Source: an uncultured Oscillospiraceae bacterium
Lineage (GTDB): Bacteria > Bacillota > Clostridia > Oscillospirales > Oscillospiraceae
DNA length: 64,000 nt
Reading direction: 5' to 3'
Assembly (NCBI GenBank): GCA_947599875.1
Contig: CANQFV010000009.1
Coordinates: 1 to 64,000, forward strand
Of the stretch, positions 39,534 to 46,917 are shown in pieces; positions within the stretch are counted from its first letter, which is position 1, and every line of letters starts with the position of its first letter. Under the pieces are notes generated by a model. It ran no database searches. It saw only the letters and a program-made list of their open reading frames with translations, and was not told the origin of the DNA. A program made the position numbers and the translations under genes.

Positions 39534-41423
39534 TCAGTCCATACTGATGCCGGTGTTGAAGAAGGACGCGGCCTGGAGGAGGGAGATGAGCAGGGCCGAT
39601 ACCCACAGGGGCACAGCGCCGAAAACGGCGATCAGCGCGATCAGAACGCGGACGGCGGCGGCGATGAGGAAGGTCGCGGTGATCTTCCGCTTTACCTCCT
39701 TGGCGATGCGAACCATCCTGGAGAGCTTGGACAGCTCACCGGTGGCGATAAGCACATCCGGGAAGGTCCCGGTGGCCTCCGGCCCCACGCCCAGCGTGAC
39801 GCTGAGGTTGGCCGTCTCCAAAAGCTCCTGGTCGTGCCCCGCCTCGCTGACGAAGACGGCGCGCTCGCCCTTCAGCTGTGTCTCCTGGATGTACTGGAGT
39901 CTTGCCGCCTTGTCCTGGGGGCGGCAGTCGGAGTAGACTTCGGTGATGCCCAGCCGCCGGCAGATATTGGTGGCGGAGAGGGCGTTGTCGCCGGTCATAA
40001 GGGCCACATTGGGCACGCCCACGCTTTTCAGATCGTGAACCAGGGTCACGGCGTCGCTCCGGATGGTGTCGGCAAAGTCGATCCTGCCCACGCACGTCTT
40101 CCCCACGGAGACGAAAACGCACGTCTCCCCCGGGATATACATGTCCCCGCGCACGCCCAGCTTCTCCATGAAGTCGATATTCCCCACGGCGACGATAATG
40201 CCGCCGTCCATCTGGACGAGGCTGCCAAAGCCCGGCTGGACGGTGTGGTGGAAGATCCTGTCCCGTTCAGGCGTCAGGCCCGCGTATTCCCTCAGCGCCC
40301 GGTCAAGGGGGTGGTCGGAGTAGGCCCCCGCCTGGACAGCCAGGTACAGCAGCTGCTCCTCACTGATGCGGACGGGATCCACATGGATGACCTTGCAGTT
40401 CCCCTCGGTGACGGTGCCCGTCTTGTTGAAAAGCACGGAGGAGATCTCCGCGCAGGCGGACAGCGTCCCCGCGTCGGCAAACCAGATGCCGTTGGCAATG
40501 GCGGCCTCCGCACCGTTTAAGTAGGTCATCAGCGCCCCGGCCTGGCCGCAGTAGACGCACACGGAGAGGATCACCATCCCCCGTTCAAGCCATTTTAAGA
40601 AGTTAAAACCGTCAAACAGCGGCGGGATCAGGGCGATCACCAATGCCACACCCAAGGCCCCCAGCAGCGCCAGCCACTCAAAGCGGCTCAGCTCCACAAC
40701 GGGCCTCACCCGGCCGGAGTCAAGCTCCCGGAGGGTCACGTCCAGCCGCTCCCCCACCGGCCCCTCCCCATCGGTGCGCAGGGAGAGAAGGCGGCGCTTG
40801 ATAAATCCGGTCTCCCGGTTTTTCACGGAGTCAAAGGCGCTTTGGAAGATGTTATAGATCACCGCGGCGACGACGGCCTCCACCAGGTTGCCGCAGCAGC
40901 CATAAATCACCGTGGCGGCCAGCATCACCGCGGGGGTGGGTACCCCTCCCCTGTCCCGGAGACATTTGGCGGAGCCGATGACCATAGGGATGCACGCCAC
41001 GGCGAGGCCGCCGATCACAAAAATACTCCAGGCCGGATCGTCCAGATCCGGGAAGACGGCGGCGGCCACAAGGGCCAAAGCCAGGGCCATAGCGGCCACC
41101 AGCAGGATGAACCCGTACCCAAAGGCGCTTGCCGGCTTCTCCCGGCGCGGCGTGGGATCCGGCGCCTGTGGGACATCCTCCACGGCCTTCGTCACACTGG
41201 CGGTGATATCGGCGGCGATCTGGTCGGCGCGCTCCTCCTCAGGTCCCGGGGCCGGGGCGACTCTCTTAGGCTCCGGCTTCCGGGCCGGTTCCGGCGCGCC
41301 GGACTCCTGCGCCGGCGCGGGATCCTCCCCGCCCGTCTCCGGGGCGGCGCCGCCCCCATATTCCCGGAGGATATCGTCCAGATCGTAGCTCTCGATCTCC
41401 CCCGGGCCCTTTTTTTCTATCAT
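39534..41423 (-). CDS. P-type-ATPase-like membrane protein lacking the catalytic Asp
   Basis: The 629-residue protein has a ~100-residue disordered N-terminus rich in Pro, Glu and Ala, then membrane helices (~103-150, ~255-300), a P/N-domain region and two C-terminal helices, as in metal-transporting P-type ATPases. The invariant DKTGT is NKTGT at N333 (codon AAC at 40425-40427), so the phosphoenzyme cannot form. SDHPLD corresponds to the N-domain HP motif and MTGDN is kept. The GDGxNDxP hinge is replaced by SEAGHDQELL and no TGE actuator motif is seen. The reading frame is intact and uniform, suggesting a selected pseudoenzyme rather than decay. The role is unknown; binding or regulation at the membrane is a guess. 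Confidence 0.85.
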   Translation of the reverse strand: MIEKKGPGEIESYDLDDILREYGGGAAPETGGEDPAPAQESGAPEPARKPEPKRVAPAPGPEEERADQIAADITASVTKAVEDVPQAPDPTPRREKPASAFGYGFILLVAAMALALALVAAAVFPDLDDPAWSIFVIGGLAVACIPMVIGSAKCLRDRGGVPTPAVMLAATVIYGCCGNLVEAVVAAVIYNIFQSAFDSVKNRETGFIKRRLLSLRTDGEGPVGERLDVTLRELDSGRVRPVVELSRFEWLALLGALGVALVIALIPPLFDGFNFLKWLERGMVILSVCVYCGQAGALMTYLNGAEAAIANGIWFADAGTLSACAEISSVLFNKTGTVTEGNCKVIHVDPVRISEEQLLYLAVQAGAYSDHPLDRALREYAGLTPERDRIFHHTVQPGFGSLVQMDGGIIVAVGNIDFMEKLGVRGDMYIPGETCVFVSVGKTCVGRIDFADTIRSDAVTLVHDLKSVGVPNVALMTGDNALSATNICRRLGITEVYSDCRPQDKAARLQYIQETQLKGERAVFVSEAGHDQELLETANLSVTLGVGPEATGTFPDVLIATGELSKLSRMVRIAKEVKRKITATFLIAAAVRVLIALIAVFGAVPLWVSALLISLLQAASFFNTGISMD

Positions 41424-41450
41424 CTTATCACCTACCGGCAGATAACAGCT

Positions 41451-41479
41451 CGGGAAGCGCTCGAAGCAAGCGCTTCCCG
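41451..41479 (-). terminator. Hairpin after fba
   Basis: An 11-bp stem (CGGGAAGCGCT / AGCGCTTCCCG) with a 7-nt loop lies just downstream of the fba stop. No T-tract follows on the minus strand, so terminator function is uncertain. Confidence 0.5.
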
Positions 41480-41494
41480 ATTCGGTGTATTTTC

Positions 41495-42463
41495 TTATGC
41501 CTTGCCGGCGCAGCCAAGGACGTCGATGAGCTTGTGGGTCACGATGGCCTTGATGTTGGCGCGGGCGGGGGTGAGATACTGGCGGGGATCAAAATGATCC
41601 GGGTGATCGGCGAAGTACTTGCGGATGCTGCCGGTCATGGCCAGCCTCAGGTCGGAGTCGATGTTGATCTTGCAAACGGAGAGGGTGGCCGCCTTGCGCA
41701 GCTGCTCCTCGGGGATACCTACGGCGTCGGGCATCTTGCCGCCGTTTTCGTTGATCATCTTCACGAAATCCTGAGGTACGCTGGAGGAGCCGTGAAGGAC
41801 GATGGGGAAGCCGGGCAGACGCCGGGAGACCTCCTCCAGGATGTCAAAGCGCAGCGGGGGCGGCACAAGGATGCCCTGCTCGTTGCGGGTACACTGGGCG
41901 GCGGTGAATTTGTAAGCGCCGTGGCTCGTGCCGATGGCGATGGCCAGGGAGTCACACCCGGTCTTCTGGACGAACTCCTCCACCTCCTCGGGGCGGGTAT
42001 AACTGGAGTCCTCGGCAGAGACGTTGACCTCGTCCTCCACGCCGGCCAGGGAGCCAAGCTCCGCCTCCACCACAACGCCGTGGTCGTGGGCGTACTCCAC
42101 CACCTTGCGGGTGATGGCGATATTCTCCTCAAAGGGCTTGGAGCTGGCGTCGATCATCACGGAGGTGAAGCCGCCGTCGATGCAGGACTTGCATGTCTCA
42201 AAATCCGGGCCATGATCCAGGTGCAGGGCGATGGGGATATCCGGGCACTCGATAACGGCGGCCTCCACCAGCTTCACAAGATAGGTGTGGTTGGCGTAGG
42301 CGCGGGCGCCCTTACTGACCTGAAGGATCAGCGGGGCGTGCTGTTCCCGGGCGGCCTCGGTGATCCCCTGGACGATCTCCATATTGTTCACGTTGAAAGC
42401 GCCCACGGCGTAACCGCCGTCATAGGCTTTTTTGAACATCTCGGTCGTAGTGACTAAAGGCAT
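41495..42463 (-). CDS. fba: Class II fructose-bisphosphate aldolase
   Basis: The 322-residue zinc-dependent aldolase cleaves fructose-1,6-bisphosphate in glycolysis. Signatures: GAFNVNNMEIVQGI, ALHLDHGPDFETC (zinc ligand His and catalytic Asp), SVMIDASSKPFEENI, VEAELGSLAGVEDEV, AIAIGTSHGAYKF and PIVLHGSSSVP. It is monocistronic with its own promoter at 42530-42557. AAGGAG precedes the ATG. Confidence 0.93.
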   Translation of the reverse strand: MPLVTTTEMFKKAYDGGYAVGAFNVNNMEIVQGITEAAREQHAPLILQVSKGARAYANHTYLVKLVEAAVIECPDIPIALHLDHGPDFETCKSCIDGGFTSVMIDASSKPFEENIAITRKVVEYAHDHGVVVEAELGSLAGVEDEVNVSAEDSSYTRPEEVEEFVQKTGCDSLAIAIGTSHGAYKFTAAQCTRNEQGILVPPPLRFDILEEVSRRLPGFPIVLHGSSSVPQDFVKMINENGGKMPDAVGIPEEQLRKAATLSVCKINIDSDLRLAMTGSIRKYFADHPDHFDPRQYLTPARANIKAIVTHKLIDVLGCAGKA

Positions 42464-42529
42464 GTCTACCAGCTCCTTAAGTGTAATAAGTGTAAAGTAT
42501 GGACGCGGGAAACCATCCCGCCTTTTTCC

Positions 42530-42557
42530 ATTATACCATACTCCCCGCCCAATTCAA
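42530..42557 (-). promoter_or_regulatory. Promoter of fba
   Basis: On the minus strand TTGAAT (42552-42557) and TATAAT (42530-42535) are 16 bp apart, 66 bp before the ATG. Confidence 0.65.
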
Positions 42558-42622
42558 GAGAAAATTAGCAGAACCTTTTTCAATACAGCAATATTTTTTC
42601 GGCGGCATGTACGTCAAAAAAA

Positions 42623-42669
42623 CCGCACGTTCCCCTTTGTCGGGAAAAGGCCAAAGGCCTTTTCCCGAC
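42623..42669 (-). repeat. Hairpin repeat element, copy 2
   Basis: The perfect 14-bp stem GTCGGGAAAAGGCC (loop AAA, 42639-42669) is joined to the 16-bp sequence AAAGGGGAACGTGCGG (read on the minus strand, 42623-42638). Copy 1 at 30541-30585 has the identical flank next to a different stem. Stem bases differ between copies but pairing is kept. Confidence 0.7.
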
Positions 42670-42671
42670 AG

Positions 42672-42709
42672 TTTAAGGCCCCCGGGATCAAACCCGGGGG
42701 CCTTTAAAA
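42672..42709 (-). terminator. Terminator of the ABC transporter operon
   Basis: The stem TTTAAAGGCCCCCGGG and its near complement lie 5 bp after the permease stop codon on the minus strand. Confidence 0.75.
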
Positions 42710-42713
42710 ACTG

Positions 42714-44570
42714 TTATTTTCCTTGTTCCGAAGGGACGGTGAGATTTTGACTGGCTATCTCGGAGGGGATCAGCTTCTGTAGTGCCCGGAGCGTATTGTC
42801 GCACTGCTCATTGAGATCCAGGTAGATAACGCCGCCGGCCGAATTTTCATAGTACCAGGTACCCCACTCGATCCGGATACTCTGGCTTGTATGGCTGTCA
42901 TAGACATCCGTCACGCGGCGCCGGATGCCGCCGGCCTCGATGTCCGCGTCAATGGCGTCCAGCAGCGCTACAATGTTGCTGTAGTTCTGGATGTTCAGGG
43001 AGTCTTGACCCGCGGTCTCCGGGTACAGGTTTGCGGGTGAGTCCCCGTCTTCTCCCCAGTAGCTGTAGTAAACAGTGCAGTCCCGTCCGCCGCCGTCCAG
43101 GTATTCCCGGAGACTGTCCAGCCCATAGGTGCGGCGCGTAAGCTCGGGGTCGGAGTAGATGCTCTCCAGCGCGTAGGCTGTGGAGTCCGGCACATTCAAA
43201 AGGGACTCGTCGTAATAGAAGGAATAGGTGCGGGATATGGTGCCGTGCTTCGTGTGGTAAGTGACCCGGAAGTTGGCGGTCTGGTGAAGAACGGGGGAAT
43301 TGGCCTCCCCGGACTTATAGTCCCTGACGATGCTCTTATGGAGGGCGACGACCTTGGCGATCGTCTCCCCGTCTGTGACGGTGACGTCCTCGTGGCTGCT
43401 GTCATAGGGGTAGCCGGAGAATAGGTGGAAGGTGACGCTCTCCACATCTGCGCTCTCGGGTACTCTGGTCTCGTACCCCGTCAGGTCAAAGGCCATTACG
43501 GCCAACATACCCGCCAGCACCACGGTCATGACCAGGACGCTCTTCCACTTTGAAAAGACGCGGAAGGTCTTCTCCAGGATCATCTGCGCCGCAAAGCACC
43601 CAATGGCCGCCCACACAAGGATCGCCCAGAGCAGCGACCCGATCCCCAACAGCTCGGAGGTCAGATACCCCAAAAACATGCCCGCGCAGACAGCCACGCC
43701 GTACTTGAACACCGGCCGCATAAAGGGCACGGCCACAACGTCCCCGGCGCTCTCCAGCTTGCGGGAGCGGAACAGGAGGAAGGAAAGCCCCGCCAGAAGG
43801 ATCCCCGCCAGGGCGTAGCCCCCTATGCTGACCCAGAAAGAGGATTCCAGCATCCGGAAGAGGAAGGTCCCGGAGCCTGGGGATGGCTGTGTATTCCAAC
43901 CGACACCAAACAGCTTCTCGACGGGTGTCAGCCACGCAACGGCGTTGGTTACCCCGCTTCCGAACCCGGCAAAGCCTGTGTAGAAAATGCCCGCCAGCGC
44001 CTCCAAAAGCTCCATAAAGGCGAGGGAGATGAAGTTGAAGATCCCGTAAAACACGGGGACAGCCAGAATGTGGCCGGCGAACATAGCGCAAAAGACGGCG
44101 AAGGAGTAGAAGAACAGCATCTCCCCTCCCCCGATGATCAGCCAGGCGAGGACTATCTCGATGTTCAGGATCCCCCTGCACGCGCCGAAAAGGATCGTGA
44201 CCAGCGTCAGGAGGATATTGGGCAGCTGAGTGAACAGGTACCCGGACACAAACTGGGTCAGGAAGATCCCCTCCCGGCGCACAGGCAGGGAACCGTAGAA
44301 GTTGGCCGAGCGGGGGGAATAGAGATAACTGAACACTGCCATCGCGCAGATCACCCCGTAGATCGCGGCGAAGAAGATGTGGAAGTTGCACAGATTCTGG
44401 ATCAGCGACTCGAAGTCGAAATGGTAACCCGCCTGGGGATCCGGGAGGATCAGCACCTGTATGGGCATGACGAAAAACCATATGGTCAGATACGACGCCC
44501 AGATGGGCCACCAGCGGGTGAGATTCTTTTTGAAAAGAGCCATATCAAAGAACGATGTCTCGGACGGCAT
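42714..44570 (-). CDS. ABC transporter permease with DUF6449-type C-terminal domain
   Basis: The 618-residue protein has about ten to eleven membrane helices in the first ~370 residues (the last at ~340-365), followed by an extracytoplasmic domain (~370-618) of the DUF6449 type. The N-terminus FKKNLTRWWPIWASYLTIW and the helix pattern match GntR-linked ABC-2-type exporters of the YtrC/YtrD kind. The gene overlaps the ATPase gene by 26 bp. The exported substrate is unknown; related Bacillus ytr operons respond to cell-wall antibiotics. Confidence 0.8.
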   Translation of the reverse strand: MPSETSFFDMALFKKNLTRWWPIWASYLTIWFFVMPIQVLILPDPQAGYHFDFESLIQNLCNFHIFFAAIYGVICAMAVFSYLYSPRSANFYGSLPVRREGIFLTQFVSGYLFTQLPNILLTLVTILFGACRGILNIEIVLAWLIIGGGEMLFFYSFAVFCAMFAGHILAVPVFYGIFNFISLAFMELLEALAGIFYTGFAGFGSGVTNAVAWLTPVEKLFGVGWNTQPSPGSGTFLFRMLESSFWVSIGGYALAGILLAGLSFLLFRSRKLESAGDVVAVPFMRPVFKYGVAVCAGMFLGYLTSELLGIGSLLWAILVWAAIGCFAAQMILEKTFRVFSKWKSVLVMTVVLAGMLAVMAFDLTGYETRVPESADVESVTFHLFSGYPYDSSHEDVTVTDGETIAKVVALHKSIVRDYKSGEANSPVLHQTANFRVTYHTKHGTISRTYSFYYDESLLNVPDSTAYALESIYSDPELTRRTYGLDSLREYLDGGGRDCTVYYSYWGEDGDSPANLYPETAGQDSLNIQNYSNIVALLDAIDADIEAGGIRRRVTDVYDSHTSQSIRIEWGTWYYENSAGGVIYLDLNEQCDNTLRALQKLIPSEIASQNLTVPSEQGK

Positions 44571-45447
44571 AGTCCTCGCCTCCCATCTCGTAAATAAAGA
44601 TCTCCTCCAAGGTCAGAGGAAGGGCCTCCATAAAGAGGGGCATAAACTGGGCAAAGCGGTTCTGGATATCCTGGGCGTTCCCCCGGATGATGTAGGTGTA
44701 AATGCGCCCCAGGTTGGAGGTGTGAAGGATCTTCAGATCCCCGGGAAGCTCCGGGGGTTCCGCAGAATCAAAGGCGATCTGGAGCTTCACCACACCGCCC
44801 TGCAGCTCAGACAGAGAGCGCTCCAGCGCCACCTTGCCGTGGCTGAGAAGTCCCACATGGTCGCACACATCCTCCAGCTCCCGCAGGTTGTGGGAGGAGA
44901 CCAGGACGGTGGTGCCATGCTCCGAAACGTCGCCCATGAGGATCGACCACACCTGACGGCGCATCACCGGATCCAGGCCGTCCACCGGCTCGTCCAGCAG
45001 CAGATAGTCCGGCCGGCAGGACAGCGCCAGCCAGAAGGCGGACTGCTTCTGCATCCCCTTGGACAGACGGCGCAGGGGCCTGCGCTCGTCCACCTCCGGG
45101 AAGGCGTCCCGGAGCTTCTTGTACCGCTCCATGTCAAAGGTGGGGTACATATCCCGGTAAAAGCGCATCATATCCCTCGTGGTTGCGGAGCCGAAGTAAT
45201 ACAGCTCATCCGGGATCACCGCAATGCGCCGCTTCACGCCGGGATTTTCATAGATGGGCTGCCCCTCCAGGGTGATCTGGCCGGAATCCTGCCGGTACGC
45301 GCCGGACAGATGCCGGAGTATGGTGGACTTCCCCGCCCCGTTGGGCCCCACAAGCCCGTAGACACCGCCCTTGGGCACCGTCATGGTCAGCCCGTCCAGG
45401 GCGTGGAAGCCGTCAAAGGTCTTTACCACATTTTTAACTTCGATCAT
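44545..45447 (-). CDS. ABC transporter ATP-binding protein
   Basis: The 300-residue ATPase has Walker A GPNGAGKST (~35-43), signature LSKGMQKQS (a variant of LSGGQ), Walker B YLLLDEPVDGLD and the switch His in LVSSHN. Residues ~215-300 form the extra C-terminal domain typical of export-type ATPases. It overlaps the regulator gene by 4 bp and the permease gene by 26 bp, so the three are translationally coupled. Confidence 0.9.
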   Translation of the reverse strand: MIEVKNVVKTFDGFHALDGLTMTVPKGGVYGLVGPNGAGKSTILRHLSGAYRQDSGQITLEGQPIYENPGVKRRIAVIPDELYYFGSATTRDMMRFYRDMYPTFDMERYKKLRDAFPEVDERRPLRRLSKGMQKQSAFWLALSCRPDYLLLDEPVDGLDPVMRRQVWSILMGDVSEHGTTVLVSSHNLRELEDVCDHVGLLSHGKVALERSLSELQGGVVKLQIAFDSAEPPELPGDLKILHTSNLGRIYTYIIRGNAQDIQNRFAQFMPLFMEALPLTLEEIFIYEMGGEDYAVRDIVL

Positions 45448-45812
45448 TTTTCCTCCTCCCCCGCCAGCAGGGCCGCCATAAGCTCCTCCCTGCCGACGCC
45501 CAGGAAACGCAGCTCCTGGATAAGATTTTTAAGCTGTTCCATCAGCTCCCCGCGCCGCCCCTGGCTCACGTCCGTGGGCAGAGCGGCGAAGCTCCCCTTC
45601 CCCGCCACCGTGTAGGCGTATCCCTCCTGCTCCAGGGCCTCATACGCCCTTTGGATCGTGTTGGGATTGATGGCCAGGGAGCTGGACAGGGAGCGAACCG
45701 ACGGCAGCTTGTCCCCCGCCGGTATGACCCCGGTGATAATGAGCCGTCGCAGCCCATCCCTCACCTGCTCGTAGATCGGTCTGCTGTCCCGGTAATTCAG
45801 CTGAAGCATCAC
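45444..45812 (-). CDS. GntR-family regulator (YtrA type)
   Basis: The 122-residue protein has the short YtrA-subfamily layout: a GntR winged helix (residues ~10-75: RPIYEQVRDGLRRLIITG, LPSVRSLSSSLAINPNTIQRAYEALEQEGYAYTVAGKGSF) and a small helical tail for dimerisation. Such regulators repress their own ABC-transporter operon until an effector binds. It is first in the operon, directly behind an operator-rich promoter. AGGTGATG precedes the ATG. Confidence 0.9.
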   Translation of the reverse strand: MMLQLNYRDSRPIYEQVRDGLRRLIITGVIPAGDKLPSVRSLSSSLAINPNTIQRAYEALEQEGYAYTVAGKGSFAALPTDVSQGRRGELMEQLKNLIQELRFLGVGREELMAALLAGEEEK

Positions 45813-45826
45813 ATCACCTCCGTATC

Positions 45827-45905
45827 AGATAAGATGTGTTATCTGTATTAACTGTACTAACTGTGCTAATACAGATATACTACTCCATCCCCGCCCCGTT
45901 GTCAA
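45827..45905 (-). promoter_or_regulatory. Promoter and operator array of the GntR-ABC operon
   Basis: -35 TTGACA (45900-45905, minus strand) and TAGTAT (45877-45882) are 17 bp apart. Immediately downstream are the palindrome ATCTGTATTA...TAATACAGAT (45841-45876), containing spaced AACTGT repeats, and a second dyad AGATAA-GATGTG-TTATCT (45827-45844). Operators just past the start site fit repression by the GntR protein. Confidence 0.75.
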
Positions 45906-46036
45906 CTGTTTTTTCCGCCTTAATGAAATCATAAGAATTGTCCCGGGAAGGAAATAGTCCTTGCCTTGCGAAATCTGCACTCCGGGGAAAGGAAAACCCC
46001 GTCCAAGTCCCGGCAGCCGCAAAACAATTATCTCAT

Positions 46037-46089
46037 AAAAAAGACCGTTGGCCTCCACCGGGGAACCGGTGTGCCAACGGTCTTTTTTT
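46037..46089. terminator. Bidirectional terminator
   Basis: AAAAAAGACCGTTGGC and GCCAACGGTCTTTTTTT form a long stem enclosing an inner ACCGG/CCGGT pair. It ends the minus-strand small-protein genes and faces the ABC operon promoter region. The rest of the 45813-46148 gap holds only the GntR operators. Confidence 0.88.
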
Positions 46090-46148
46090 CGGTATTCGGT
46101 TGTGTTCAGCTCGACAGCGGGAATCTATAACATTATCAAACCAGTTGT

Positions 46149-46382
46149 TTATCCCTTTTTATCTTCATCAGAATGATCTTTCCTTGATATGGACTCGATC
46201 TTCGCAATAATAAGTCCCACACAGGTGACGACCACAACGCAGAGATACATGCCCATTCCTAAAACACACGCGCTGTCGAAATCACCCATGCCATTATAGA
46301 AACGTCCCCAAAAATAAGAAAAGATAATTCCGCCGATTGCAACGGCGCATCCAATCAAAAAGTAAAATCCAATTTTCTTCAT
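46149..46382 (-). CDS. Small membrane protein, 77 aa
   Basis: The protein has two hydrophobic helices (residues ~4-22 and ~38-60) and a charged tail (RKDHSDEDKKG). The ATG at 46382 follows GGAGG by 5 bp; the longer frame starts without a ribosome site. No family is recognised. It lies 96 bp downstream of another two-helix protein on the same strand and both probably share the promoter in the leader element at 46735-46812. Confidence 0.6.
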   Translation of the reverse strand: MKKIGFYFLIGCAVAIGGIIFSYFWGRFYNGMGDFDSACVLGMGMYLCVVVVTCVGLIIAKIESISRKDHSDEDKKG

Positions 46383-46478
46383 ACTAACCTCCACGAAATG
46401 ATAGCTTTTTCGCTTCCTAAGATGCAAGTTTTATGTTTCCGAACTTATGATAGCGCGCCCTTTCGTTTCTACAGGAAG

Positions 46479-46709
46479 TTATTTATCCTTCCTAAAAAAC
46501 TCAACAGTCATCAGTATAATTCCCAAAAGCACCAATAGGATCGAAACAGCAAACCACAGCGTAAGATTGGACTGTGAGATTTGTGTCAACAGCTTTCCGG
46601 GTGGGGTTGTCCACCCATCTATTGAATAGTTATTGGCAGCACTAATAACAGCAAGAGACCAGATGCTTCCAACCAGGGAAATAAAACCGCCAATCATCGC
46701 TCTTTTCAT
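46479..46709 (-). CDS. Small membrane protein, 76 aa
   Basis: The protein has two hydrophobic helices (~4-25 and ~50-70) separated by a polar loop (NNYSIDGWTTPPGKLLTQISQSN). The ATG at 46709 follows GGGAGGA by 9 bp. No family is recognised. Size and topology resemble 46149-46382, but the sequences do not align clearly. Confidence 0.6.
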   Translation of the reverse strand: MKRAMIGGFISLVGSIWSLAVISAANNYSIDGWTTPPGKLLTQISQSNLTLWFAVSILLVLLGIILMTVEFFRKDK

Positions 46710-46734
46710 ATGACCCGATCCTCCCATTTTTCTT

Positions 46735-46812
46735 CTCAGGCAAATCCCGATTTGTCGATCAGCCGCCTGCTCGACAGTTTGCATTTTACCACCTGAATGT
46801 GAAAAAATCAAC
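46735..46812 (-). repeat. Promoter/leader repeat, copy B
   Basis: This segment aligns gap-free with 38258-38335. On the minus strand it holds TTGATT, a 17-bp spacer and TAAAAT, then a leader with the hairpin CAAATC-GG-GATTTG close to the ribosome site of the 46479-46709 gene. The hairpin position and promoter spacing are the same in both copies. Confidence 0.6.
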
Positions 46813-46880
46813 TATCTATCCGTATACTGTTTTATGATAAGCCCCGCAATGAACGGGTTTTTGTTGGATTCTTCCCAAAA

Positions 46881-46907
46881 GAAAAAGCCCGCAAAGCGGG
46901 CTTTTTC
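46881..46907. terminator. Terminator of the GH32 gene
   Basis: The perfect 12-bp stem GAAAAAGCCCGC / GCGGGCTTTTTC with an AAA loop lies just after the GH32 stop. T-tracts are part of the stem on both strands. Confidence 0.88.
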
Positions 46908-46917
46908 TCAGTGTTTT

